Positions 16,580 through 24,674 of a stretch of 36,859 nt of DNA are shown piece after piece. The DNA comes from Verrucomicrobiota bacterium (lineage in GTDB: Bacteria; Verrucomicrobiota; Verrucomicrobiia; Limisphaerales; UBA9464). The stretch lies in contig CANIZL010000070.1 of assembly GCA_947471985.1 (NCBI GenBank), positions 1 to 36,859 on the forward strand, given 5' to 3'. The position numbers and the translations under genes were made by a program. Below the pieces are notes generated by a model, which saw only the letters and a list, made by a program, of their open reading frames with translations, was not told the origin of the DNA and ran no database searches. The stretch's first letter is position 1, and every line of letters begins with the position of its first letter.

Positions 16580-16590
16580 ATCCCCGCGCC

Positions 16591-18069
16591 ATGCACCCTT
16601 CCCTCATCGCCCGTACCAACCACGGACTAATCGCCGGTCCCGCGTTGCCGCGCCGCACGTTTCTCGCGGACCTCGGATTGGGCTTCACCGGCCTCGCGCT
16701 GGGCGCCCTGCTGCACCGCGAAGCCCGCGCCAACGATTCCAGCTGGACGCCGCCCACCGGACAACCCCACCGCGCCCCCAAGGCCAAGAGCGTCATCTGG
16801 CTCTTCATGAACGGCGGGGTCAGCCACATGGAGAGCTTCGATCCGAAGCCCATGCTCACGAAGTACGCGGGCAAGACGATCGCGGAAACGCCGTTTGCCG
16901 ACGTGCAGAATCCCCGTCGACTCGCCCTCGAACGTCTCGTGGTGCCCGACGGCAACGGCAATCAACGCAACACTCTGTACCCGCTGCAGGTGGGATTTCG
17001 ACGGCACGGACAAAGCGGCATCGAAGTCAGCGATTGGTTCCCGCACATTGCCCGCAATGTGGATCGACTCGCGGTGGTGCGCTCGATGTGGACCACTGAC
17101 AGCAATCACGGCGCGCAGACCCAGTTTCATTCGGGCCGACACCAGAACGACGGGGACTTCCCCACGCTCGGCGCGTGGGTGCATTACGGACTCGGCACGC
17201 TCAACGAGAACCTGCCGCAGTTCATCTCCATCGGCGCGCGCGAATACTGGAATCGCCGGGACGGACATTATCTCGGCCCCGCCCACGACGCCGTACCGCT
17301 CCGCATTGACCCAAAGAATCCCTTGGATTTTGGCCAGTCCGAACGCCCGTTCGCCGACCGCGCCCAATCCGTGGGACAGGATCTGATCCAACGTCTCAAT
17401 ACCCTGCGGGGAATTGAGTACCCCAACGACCCGGCGCTGGCCGCCCGCATCGCCTCGTACGAACTCGCGTTTCGCATGCAGCGCTCGGTGCCGGACGTGG
17501 TGGATTTCCGTCAGGAATCCGAAGAAACCCAGGCGTTGTATGGACTCGATCGACCGCACTGTCGCGAGTTCGGCACGCAACTCCTGGCGGCCCGGCGGTT
17601 GGTGGAACGGGGCGTGCGCTTCATTCAAATTCAGCACGGTGGCAGTGGCGCCGGGGCTTGGGACGCCCACTCGGGACTCAAAGGCAATCACTCCCAGCTC
17701 GCCCTCGCGGTGGATCAACCGATCGGCGGCCTGCTCGAGGATCTCGATCGCCGGGGAATGCTCGATGAAACCCTGGTCATCTTCGCCACCGAGTTTGGTC
17801 GCACCCCCGGCACCCAGGGATCCGACGGCCGCGACCATCACATCTTCGGCTTCACCGTCTGGATGGCGGGCGGCGGATTGAAACGCGGAGTGGTGCACGG
17901 CGCCACCGACGAAATCGGTTTTCACGCCGTGGAAGACCGGCACTATGTCACCGACATCCACGCCACCATCCTGCATCAACTGGGCCTCGATTCACGCCAG
18001 TTGGAAATCCCGGGCCGCAAACGCCTCGAGATCGATCACGGCCGGCCGATCCGGGAGATCATCGCGTAA
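16591..18069 (+). CDS. DUF1501 protein with Tat signal (sulfatase/alkaline-phosphatase-like fold)
   Basis: A 492-residue exported protein, 11 bases after the DUF1553 gene. The Tat motif [20 protein letters not shown] begins at residue 20 (RRTFL 21-25), so it should be folded, and possibly cofactor-loaded, before export. DUF1501 features follow: [71 protein letters not shown] and [17 protein letters not shown] near the C-terminus. The fold is related to alkaline phosphatase/sulfatase enzymes but lacks the formylglycine CxPxR motif. DUF1501 and DUF1549/1553 proteins are standard partners. The two are probably one functional unit in the periplasm. Confidence 0.94.
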   Translation: MHPSLIARTNHGLIAGPALPRRTFLADLGLGFTGLALGALLHREARANDSSWTPPTGQPHRAPKAKSVIWLFMNGGVSHMESFDPKPMLTKYAGKTIAETPFADVQNPRRLALERLVVPDGNGNQRNTLYPLQVGFRRHGQSGIEVSDWFPHIARNVDRLAVVRSMWTTDSNHGAQTQFHSGRHQNDGDFPTLGAWVHYGLGTLNENLPQFISIGAREYWNRRDGHYLGPAHDAVPLRIDPKNPLDFGQSERPFADRAQSVGQDLIQRLNTLRGIEYPNDPALAARIASYELAFRMQRSVPDVVDFRQESEETQALYGLDRPHCREFGTQLLAARRLVERGVRFIQIQHGGSGAGAWDAHSGLKGNHSQLALAVDQPIGGLLEDLDRRGMLDETLVIFATEFGRTPGTQGSDGRDHHIFGFTVWMAGGGLKRGVVHGATDEIGFHAVEDRHYVTDIHATILHQLGLDSRQLEIPGRKRLEIDHGRPIREIIA

Positions 18070-18085
18070 CGAAATCTCAGCCGCG

Positions 18086-19072
18086 TCACTTCGAACCAAA
18101 ATCTTCGAGGTACTCCTCGATGATCTGCGACAACGGCGGCGGCGGCGGCAGCCCCAGTTGAATCGCCCGGGTGCCGTCGACGGACGTGGGCCAATTTTCC
18201 ACGATGCCCTGAATCCGCGCATCCCACGCGTTGACGATTGGTCCAAGTTTCAATCCCCGCCGCGCCGCCACCTCACGCGTGACGGATTCCGCCAGCTCCG
18301 GTGTGACTACGAGGGCCGGCAGGCCGTAGCCGCGATCATCGCCCAAACGCGCCGTGGGCACCTCGTGCAGCGCGATGAGGGATTCGATCACGGTGCGGTA
18401 TCCCGTCATCGGATGCCGTTGATCGCGTCGCACCGGCAAGCGGCACGGTTCGCCCCGCAGCGGTTCACGAAACATCCCGCTGGCCCAACTCGACGCCGCG
18501 GCATTGGGCTGGCCGGGACGGATGATGACCGTGGGCAGACGCGCCGAGCGTCCGTCGAAATGTCCCTTTCGGGAATGATCATTCACCAACAGCTCGCAGA
18601 TGGCCTTGGTCATGCCGTAGGTCGTCCGCGGGGTGTGCTTGGTACGATCGACCATCCGCTCCGGCATATCCTCGCCCCCGAAACAGGCGATGCTGCTGGC
18701 GAACAGCACGCGCGGGCAACCGGGCAGCGCCCGCGCCGCTTCAAACACGTTTCGACCGCCATCCAGATTGACCCGCAGGGCGTCATCGAAGCGCTCTTCA
18801 CATTCCCCGCTGACCATCGAGGCGAGATGAAAAACGGAAGTTGCCTCATCCCGTCCCACCGCGGCCAGCACGGCCTGACGATCGGCGATGTCGCCCGTGA
18901 TTTGGCGAACGCGCGGATCGGTGGCGGGCCGGGCAAAGAACGCGTCGAACAGGACCAGTTCCCGCAGTGATTCCGCCGCCCCGGACGGACCCGTCAAAGC
19001 GCCCCGAGCCAGGAGTCGCTTCGCCAACTGGGAACCCAGGAAACCGCCGCCGCCGGTGATGACCACTTTCAT
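18086..19072 (-). CDS. denD: NAD-dependent dehydrogenase, D-erythronate dehydrogenase (DenD)-like
   Basis: A 328-residue extended short-chain dehydrogenase. The Rossmann motif is ITGGGGFLG (5-13) with Asp43 closing the nucleotide site. Catalytic Tyr152/Lys156 lie in RTTYGMTKAICELLV. The stretch LPTVIIRPGQPNAAASSWAS, then REPLRGEPCRLPV, is typical of the DenD group, which oxidises the C2 hydroxyl of four-carbon sugar acids such as D-erythronate. No kinase, isomerase or aldolase of that pathway is next to it, so the true substrate is open. It lies 18 bases downstream of the SDR gene on the same strand and converges on the DUF1501 gene with a 16-base gap. Confidence 0.85.
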   Translation of the reverse strand: MKVVITGGGGFLGSQLAKRLLARGALTGPSGAAESLRELVLFDAFFARPATDPRVRQITGDIADRQAVLAAVGRDEATSVFHLASMVSGECEERFDDALRVNLDGGRNVFEAARALPGCPRVLFASSIACFGGEDMPERMVDRTKHTPRTTYGMTKAICELLVNDHSRKGHFDGRSARLPTVIIRPGQPNAAASSWASGMFREPLRGEPCRLPVRRDQRHPMTGYRTVIESLIALHEVPTARLGDDRGYGLPALVVTPELAESVTREVAARRGLKLGPIVNAWDARIQGIVENWPTSVDGTRAIQLGLPPPPPLSQIIEEYLEDFGSK

Positions 19073-19090
19073 AATAGGATGGCGCCCAGC

Positions 19091-19864
19091 TTACGCGTGC
19101 ATGACCTGCCCGCCATCGATGTTGAGGGTCTGGCCGGTGATATTCCGCCCCGCATCCGAAGCGAGGAAGACGGCCATCGCCGCGCATTCCTCCGCGGTCT
19201 GCCAGCGGCCCAAAGGCGAGATTTTGCGAATCTTTTCCCCGGCCCAATCCGCGTAACTCTGCCGCTCCGCCGCGGGTCGCTGCGCCTGCCCGGCAGCCCA
19301 CACGGATTCATTCAGATCGGTGCGCACCATGCCCGGAGACAGCGCGTTGGCCCGCACGCCGTACCCGGCGAGATCGCGCGCCGCGCACTGCATGAAATTA
19401 ATGAGCCCGGCCTTCGCGGCACTGTACGGCGGATCCGTTTGCGAACCGATTTGCCCGGCGACGGAGGCCAGAAACAAAAACGATCCTCGGCCGCGCGCCG
19501 CCAATCCGGGAGCCAGCGCGTGCGCCACGTGGACCGCCCCGATCAAATTGATCTCGAGCACCCGCGCCCAATCCCCGGGCGGCACGTTCCAGAAGGGGAA
19601 ACCGAATTTGCCCGACCCGACGCCCACCGAAAAGACGACGTGATCCACCGGCCCGGCCGCAGCGGCAAAAGACTGCACCGCTTCGAGGGACGTGACATCA
19701 CCGGTGCGAATATCACCGGCCGTGCGCAGAGGCGTGGGATGCGGATCGCGATCGAAACCCAACACCTCGGCACCGGCCGCCAGAAAGGCCTCGGCGATGG
19801 CCCGACCGATTCCCTTGGCGGCGCCAAAGACGACCACTCGTTGTCCGGAAAATTGCGACGGCAT
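19091..19864 (-). CDS. Short-chain dehydrogenase/reductase (SDR)
   Basis: A 257-residue classical SDR. The cofactor loop is VVVFGAAKGIGRAIAEAFLA (GxxxGxG at 14-20), and Asp38 in GFDRD suggests NAD(H) preference. Catalytic residues are Ser134, Tyr147 and Lys151 (FLASVAG, PPYSAAKAGLINFM). The C-terminus has the usual SPLGRWQTAEECAAMAVFLA and NITGQTLNIDGGQVMHA. The substrate cannot be read from sequence. The short spacing to the DenD-like gene makes a two-gene operon likely, so a sugar, sugar acid or sugar alcohol is a reasonable guess. Confidence 0.93.
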   Translation of the reverse strand: MPSQFSGQRVVVFGAAKGIGRAIAEAFLAAGAEVLGFDRDPHPTPLRTAGDIRTGDVTSLEAVQSFAAAAGPVDHVVFSVGVGSGKFGFPFWNVPPGDWARVLEINLIGAVHVAHALAPGLAARGRGSFLFLASVAGQIGSQTDPPYSAAKAGLINFMQCAARDLAGYGVRANALSPGMVRTDLNESVWAAGQAQRPAAERQSYADWAGEKIRKISPLGRWQTAEECAAMAVFLASDAGRNITGQTLNIDGGQVMHA

Positions 19865-19919
19865 GCGTCAGTCTGCCAGCGCGGCGGCCGGGAGCCAGAG
19901 TGGACTGCGGGCGGCGGCG

Positions 19920-19941
19920 CGTTCGGGGGATCCCCCGAACG
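19920..19941. repeat. Perfect 22-bp palindrome between the GT2 and SDR genes
   Basis: Arms CGTTCGGGG and CCCCGAACG flank GATC, giving a nine-base-pair hairpin with a four-base loop. It begins seven bases after the GT2 stop on the minus strand. There is no T run on either side, so it is not a standard intrinsic terminator. It could be an mRNA 3' stabiliser, an attenuator or a protein-binding site. Confidence 0.7.
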
Positions 19942-19948
19942 TCGCGGC

Positions 19949-20914
19949 CTACTCCCAGAACGTGCGATCGTGGAAGAAACGCTCTCCCGGGTAACGGCAG
20001 TTCCAGCTGTGGTTCGCCCGGCGAAAGGCCCACGCCGCGGGCCACCGGCGCACCATTTCGGACAACCAGCAGAAGTCGCCCCAGACATGACTCCAGCGCC
20101 CGCTGAGCAAATTGATCAGCAGCACCACCGGCCATTGCACCGCAGCCAGCGCCAGCGCGGGCCAGCGGAAATATTTGAGGGCGATCACCAGCATGTTGGC
20201 GCGTTGCGAAACGTACCGGCGGAAGGCGACCTTGGTCCCCAGGCTGGGCAGGATGTTGTCGTTCGACGCATTGACCGCGTGGTGAATGCGCGCCCCGGGG
20301 ACGGTGATGCATTTCCAACCGCGTTGCCACGCCCGCAGGAAAAGATCCGTGTCCTCGTGATCGAGGAAGAAACTTTGATCCCAGCCGCCCAGTTCCTGGT
20401 ACACGTCGCGGTGGATCAAAAATGCCCCCGCGCACGCGTACGGCACCGGGCTACCCGCGGTGAGTTCCCGCTCAAAATTGGTCTGCACCCGGGGATAGGG
20501 TGAGTTGATCGCCCATTTCCGCGCCTCAAACCGCACGCCCCGATGCAACCAGGCGGTGTCGTCGTAGGTCCGATGCCAGCCATCCGTGCTACCAATGCGG
20601 GCCGGCAGATCAATGCCCGCCGCCAGGAGCTGCAGGCAATCGGGTTCGAACCACATGTCTTCGTTGCAGAAGAACAGCAATTCGCCGGTGGCCACCTTGG
20701 CCCCGACGGCATACCCGGTGACCAATCCGGATTCCGGCGGCTCGCCCAGCACCCGCACATCGGTCTGAGCCGCCAGGTATTCGGGGGAACCATCCCGGCT
20801 CTGCCGATCCACGACGATCAATTCCAACGTCACCCCACGCTGAGCGCGCAGGGATTCCAGCAGCCGGGGTAAAAACCGGCAGCCGTTGAAGTTGGAAATG
20901 ATGACGGAGATCAC
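19949..20914 (-). CDS. Glycosyltransferase family 2
   Basis: A 321-residue GT-A enzyme starting at GTG 20914. The start ISVIISNFNGCRFLPRLLES and LELIVVDRQSRDGSPEYL are classic GT2. The DxD-equivalent is in LLFFCNEDMWFEPDC (about 79-93), and the acceptor-side motif DHEDTDLFLRAWQRGWK lies near 220. A hydrophobic segment near the C-terminus (ALALAAVQWPVVLLINLLSG) suggests membrane association. It probably transfers sugars in rhamnosyl- or polysaccharide-type surface glycan assembly. The donor is unknown. It lies downstream of a GalE-like epimerase on the same strand, separated by 244 bases holding repeat-like operator sequences. Confidence 0.92.
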   Translation of the reverse strand: MISVIISNFNGCRFLPRLLESLRAQRGVTLELIVVDRQSRDGSPEYLAAQTDVRVLGEPPESGLVTGYAVGAKVATGELLFFCNEDMWFEPDCLQLLAAGIDLPARIGSTDGWHRTYDDTAWLHRGVRFEARKWAINSPYPRVQTNFERELTAGSPVPYACAGAFLIHRDVYQELGGWDQSFFLDHEDTDLFLRAWQRGWKCITVPGARIHHAVNASNDNILPSLGTKVAFRRYVSQRANMLVIALKYFRWPALALAAVQWPVVLLINLLSGRWSHVWGDFCWLSEMVRRWPAAWAFRRANHSWNCRYPGERFFHDRTFWE

Positions 20915-21111
20915 AAAAGTGCAACCCAGCTATTCTCCTAGAATGTCGCAAGAAATGCCGTGCAACAAGCCGGAGTGGATCGCTAGGCAGAAACGAGTGC
21001 GACCGACGACGCCTCGCGGGGGGGCGGGTCGGAAGGTCGGTGAAGGAACACCCTCAGGCCGTCAAGCCGGGCCGACAGACGGCCACCATCGGACGGAGGG
21101 CCTGGGGGCGG

Positions 21112-21150
21112 CAGATTGGAAGAAATCTACCACAATCTGTCAGAATCTAT
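21112..21150. promoter_or_regulatory. Clustered AATCT/AGATT repeats, possible operator upstream of the GT2 gene
   Basis: AATCT occurs at 21124, 21134 and 21144, exactly ten bases apart (AGAAATCTAC, CACAATCTGT, CAGAATCTAT). An inverted pair, CAGATTG at 21112-21118 and CAATCTG at 21133-21139, overlaps them. The cluster lies just past the epimerase stop and about 200 bases before the GT2 start. Direct repeats on one helical face resemble OmpR/PhoB-family sites, but this is pattern-based only. Confidence 0.35.
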
Positions 21151-21158
21151 CAAAGGCC

Positions 21159-22160
21159 TTATCCCCGCTTGGAACGCCACGCGTCGGGCAGGTTCTTGGC
21201 GACTTCCAGTCCGGCAAATTCCACCGGTCGTTGCGGTCCCCGGGCCTTCACCCACGTCGCCATGCGACCAATGCCCTCCGCCAGCTCCACGCTGGGCGGC
21301 GGCGAAAACACCCGGCGCACCTTCGTGTGATCGGAAAAGGCGTGCACCACTTCCCGCCGTGCGGCGAGGTGCTTGACCTCGGGCGGGACGCCAAAGGCCG
21401 TGGCCACGGCTTCCGCCAATTCCAAAACCGTATAAGGCGTGTCCGCCCCCACGTTGAACACCTGGTTCCGCGCCGCCGGCACAAACGGCGCCTTGGCCAT
21501 CAGGGGAGCGACGTCGTCCACGTGGGAAAACGCGCGCGTCTGCAAACCATCCCCAAACACCGACATTGGCTGCCCGAGCAGCACCTGGTTCATGAAGATC
21601 CCGATCACATTGCGGTAACGGTCCGCGATGTTTTGCCGTTCGCCGTAGACGTTGTGCGGTCGGAAAATGATGAAATCCAACCCGAACATCTCGTGCGCCG
21701 CCCGCAGATCCAGCTCCACCGCGTACTTGGAAATGCCGTACGGATCCTCCGGTTGCGGCACCAGATCCTCGATCATGGGCGTCTGACCTCCCCCGTAGAC
21801 CGCGATCGAGGACGCAAACACCACCGTCTGCGTGCCATTATTGACGGCCGCGTTGATGAGGTTGATCGAGGCGATCAGGTTCGTGTGGTAATTGTAGCGG
21901 CGAACAAAATGGGAAAGCCCCTCGGCCGCATACGCCGCCAGATGGTAGACGTGATCGAACGGACCGAAATCCGCCCACAACCGGTCCACGAAGCTGGGAT
22001 CCCGCAGATCGCCCTGCACCCAGCGTCCCCCGGCCGGCACGTTGGCCCGAAAACCGCCGGACAGATCGTCCGTCACCACGACCTCCAAACCCAGCGCGAG
22101 ACAATGATCCGCGACATGCGAACCGATAAATCCTGCCCCGCCTGTAACTAAGACCTTCAT
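21159..22160 (-). CDS. NAD-dependent sugar epimerase/dehydratase (GalE-like)
   Basis: A 333-residue extended SDR. It has VTGGAGFIGSHVADHCL (GxxGxxG at 7-13), Asp31/32 binding the NAD ribose, Ser118 in VVFASSIAVYGGG, and Tyr141/Lys145 in EDPYGISKYAVEL. FRPHNVYGERQN is the substrate-loop motif found in UDP-glucose/UDP-glucuronate 4-epimerase relatives. It would supply an epimerised nucleotide sugar, plausibly for the adjacent GT2. The ATG at 22160 starts the family homology exactly. The reading frame upstream stays open across the whole antisense of the next gene, which I treat as chance. It is divergent from the ceramidase/LamG gene. Confidence 0.92.
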   Translation of the reverse strand: MKVLVTGGAGFIGSHVADHCLALGLEVVVTDDLSGGFRANVPAGGRWVQGDLRDPSFVDRLWADFGPFDHVYHLAAYAAEGLSHFVRRYNYHTNLIASINLINAAVNNGTQTVVFASSIAVYGGGQTPMIEDLVPQPEDPYGISKYAVELDLRAAHEMFGLDFIIFRPHNVYGERQNIADRYRNVIGIFMNQVLLGQPMSVFGDGLQTRAFSHVDDVAPLMAKAPFVPAARNQVFNVGADTPYTVLELAEAVATAFGVPPEVKHLAARREVVHAFSDHTKVRRVFSPPPSVELAEGIGRMATWVKARGPQRPVEFAGLEVAKNLPDAWRSKRG

Positions 22161-22298
22161 TCGATGCAGAACGCTGACAGGCCGGGGTCGCGCTGACCAA
22201 TGAAACCCAACCGCCGGTTCAATTCCAAATCCGGGTTGACCGTCCCCCCGTTCCCCCGACAGCGTGGCTCCAACATTTCCTCTTTGCTGCACCAAGCC

Positions 22299-24482
22299 AT
22301 GACCACTCCCTCGGCCAAACGGATCTCCCGAACACCCCGGCCAAAGGCCGGCCGCGGCCCGCTCGGGTCGCCCCGCGGTCTGCGACTGCTGCTCTGGCTC
22401 GGCCTGACGACCCTGTCCGTCCGCGCCGAGTTTCAGGCTGGGGCGGCCGTCGTGGACGTCACGCCGGAGAAACTGCCGGTCCTGGTCAACGGCGGCATGT
22501 TCAGCCGCTACCTGGATAAAATCAAAACCCGCGTCCACGCCCGGGCCATTGCCCTGAGCGACGGCACCAATCAAGTCGCCTTGGTGGTCGTGGACAGCTG
22601 CATGATGGGACGACCGCTGCTGGACGAAGTCAAAGCGTTGGCCACCCGCCAGACCGGCATCCCGGCGGATCGCATCCTTATTTCCGCCACCCACGCCCAT
22701 TCCGCCCCGTCGTCGCTCGGATGCCTGGGGACCGATGCCGATCCGAACTACGTGCCCGTGCTGCGACGCAAATTGGTCGAAGCCATCGTCGCAGCGCAGG
22801 CGCACCTCGAACCCGCGCGAATCGGCTACGGCCGCATCGATGCCGGCGCCTACAACGCTTTGCGTCAGTGGATCCGACGACCCGACCGCCTGGGCGTGGA
22901 CCCCTTCGGCAATCGGACGGTGCGGGCCAACATGCACGCCGGCGCCAAATGGGACGACGTCACCGGCGAAGCCGGTCCGAAGGATCCCGATCTCAGTCTG
23001 ATCTCCCTCCAGACCCGTGACGGCCGGCCGTTGGCGGTGTTGGGGAATTTCTCGATGCATTATTTCAGCGATCAGGAGGTGAGCGCGGACTATTTCGGCC
23101 TCTTTGCGGAAGGCCTGCGCGAGCGGATCGCTCCGGTGACGGCCGCGGGGAAACCCGACTTCGTGGGCCTGCTGTCGCACGGCTGCAGCGGCGACATCTG
23201 GCGGCGCGATTACACCCGGCCGGAGAGCGAGTGGAATCCGAACCTGAAGATCGAGGACTACACCCGCGGCTTGCTGGACCTCGCCCTCCAGGCTTATGGC
23301 CGAATCCAGTATCGACACGACGTGTCGATCGCGATGACCGAGCAGCGCATGACCCTGAACTATCGTATCCCCGACCAACAGCGCCTGGAATGGGCGCAAC
23401 GGGTGGTGGCGGCGATGGGAGATCGGCCGCCCAAAACCGAACCGGAAGTTTATGCCCGGGAGCAACTCCTCCTGCACGAACGGCAACGGACGGAGATCGT
23501 GCTCCAAGCCCTGCGCGTGGGCGACATCGGCATCGCCGCCCTGCCCACAGAGACCTACGCCGTCACCGGCTTGAAGCTCAAGGCGGCCAGTCCCCTGAAA
23601 CAGACGGTCGTTATCGAACTCGCCAATGGCGGTGACGGCTATATCCCGCCGCCGGAACAGCACGCCTGGGGCGGCTACAATACCTGGGCGGCGCGTTCGG
23701 CGGGACTGGAGGTCATGGCCGAGCCGCGAATCCTCGCCACCTCCATCCACCTGTTGGAGCAAGTCGCACCAGCGCCGCGTCGGCCGTGGACCCTCCCCGA
23801 CGGCCCGGCGGCGCAGGCGATCTTGCGGGCCAAGCCCACCGCGTATTGGCGGCTCAATGAAGTCACCGGTCCACAGGCCGCGGACGCGTCCGGCCACGGC
23901 CACGATGCGGTTTATGAGAATTCGATCACGTATTATCTCGAAGGTCCCAACTCGCCGGCCTTCTGCGGCCCGGGCAACCTGAATCGGGCGCCGCACCTGG
24001 TGGGCGGACGCGTGCGCGCCCGGTTGGCCGGGCTGCGCGATCACTACACGATTTCGCTGTGGTGCTGGAACGGCATGCCCAACGACGGACGCGACGTGGC
24101 CGGCTGGCTGTTTTCCCGCGGCCCCGATCACTCGCTCGGAGTCGACGGCGAACATCTGGGCATTGGCGGCCAAAGCGGTCACACCGGACGGCTGGTCTAT
24201 CAATCGGGAGCAGACGCCCAATCCGCGGTGGCGGGCACGACGGAGATTCCCCGCTGGCGCTGGCAGCATGTGGTCCTCGTCCGCGACGGCGACGACGTCC
24301 GGGTTTATCTCAACGGCAACCTGGAGATCACCACGCGGCGGACGTCCCAACAGCGGAGCTATCCGGAACAGGCGTTTTTTGGCGGGCGCAGTGATTCGGC
24401 AGCCAACTGGGAAGGCCGCCTGGACGAGATCGCCGTCTTCGCGCGCGCGCTCAAGCCTGCGGAGATCCGACGCCTCGAGTAG
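22299..24482 (+). CDS. Exported neutral-ceramidase-type N-domain fused to a LamG-like C-domain
   Basis: About 727 residues from ATG 22299. An ATG at 22200 would add 33 residues; I prefer 22299 because it puts the hydrophobic export segment (GLRLLLWLGLTTLSVRA) nearer the N-terminus. The first two thirds match the neutral/alkaline non-lysosomal ceramidase N-terminal family: VVDVTPEKLPVLVNGG, RILISATHAHSAPSSLGC (zinc-site histidines), NFSMHYFSDQEVSADYFGLF and LLSHGCSGDIWRRDY. The last 200 residues form a concanavalin/LamG jelly roll (AYWRLNEVTGPQAADASGHG, WQHVVLVRDGDDVRVYLNGN, RLDEIAVFARALKPAEIRRL). Bacterial members are mostly uncharacterised. Ceramide as substrate is not established, and a glycan substrate is possible given the LamG module. 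Confidence 0.88.
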   Translation: MTTPSAKRISRTPRPKAGRGPLGSPRGLRLLLWLGLTTLSVRAEFQAGAAVVDVTPEKLPVLVNGGMFSRYLDKIKTRVHARAIALSDGTNQVALVVVDSCMMGRPLLDEVKALATRQTGIPADRILISATHAHSAPSSLGCLGTDADPNYVPVLRRKLVEAIVAAQAHLEPARIGYGRIDAGAYNALRQWIRRPDRLGVDPFGNRTVRANMHAGAKWDDVTGEAGPKDPDLSLISLQTRDGRPLAVLGNFSMHYFSDQEVSADYFGLFAEGLRERIAPVTAAGKPDFVGLLSHGCSGDIWRRDYTRPESEWNPNLKIEDYTRGLLDLALQAYGRIQYRHDVSIAMTEQRMTLNYRIPDQQRLEWAQRVVAAMGDRPPKTEPEVYAREQLLLHERQRTEIVLQALRVGDIGIAALPTETYAVTGLKLKAASPLKQTVVIELANGGDGYIPPPEQHAWGGYNTWAARSAGLEVMAEPRILATSIHLLEQVAPAPRRPWTLPDGPAAQAILRAKPTAYWRLNEVTGPQAADASGHGHDAVYENSITYYLEGPNSPAFCGPGNLNRAPHLVGGRVRARLAGLRDHYTISLWCWNGMPNDGRDVAGWLFSRGPDHSLGVDGEHLGIGGQSGHTGRLVYQSGADAQSAVAGTTEIPRWRWQHVVLVRDGDDVRVYLNGNLEITTRRTSQQRSYPEQAFFGGRSDSAANWEGRLDEIAVFARALKPAEIRRLE

Positions 24483-24525
24483 CAAGGGGCCGGGGCGCGT
24501 CGCGTCGTTCCCAGCCGAAAAGAGA

Positions 24526-24544
24526 CAGCGGCGGGACGCCGCTG
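24526..24544 (+). repeat. Copy 2 of the dispersed 13-mer, forming a hairpin
   Basis: CAGCGGCG and CGCCGCTG pair around GGA, an eight-base stem. The first 13 bases are identical to the elements at 3113 and 30290. The following GCCGCTGCCACTC (24538-24550) is also shared, in the same orientation, with 30296-30308. It lies 43 bases after the ceramidase/LamG stop. No T run follows. Confidence 0.55.
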
Positions 24545-24674
24545 CCACTCTGCCTTTCCGCCCCTCGGCGTGGTTGACCGCGAAGTTCCACCGGGGCATT
24601 ATAGCCCCCGCACCCCTTTGAAATTGGCAGCGCCGGAAACGCGTTGCCGCGTCGCCGTCTACTTATTGCCGCCT

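Noticed and set aside
20643-20652. GGTTCGAACC, a tRNA T-arm-like motif
   Set aside because: It lies inside the GT2 coding sequence and no acceptor stem, D-arm or anticodon arm can be built around it.
22161-24599. A minus-strand frame open from the epimerase start back through the entire ceramidase/LamG gene, as if one 1146-residue protein
   Set aside because: The upstream 800 codons are antisense to a gene with clear domains and are low-complexity Gly/Arg/Gln/Asp-rich; the epimerase homology begins exactly at the ATG at 22160.
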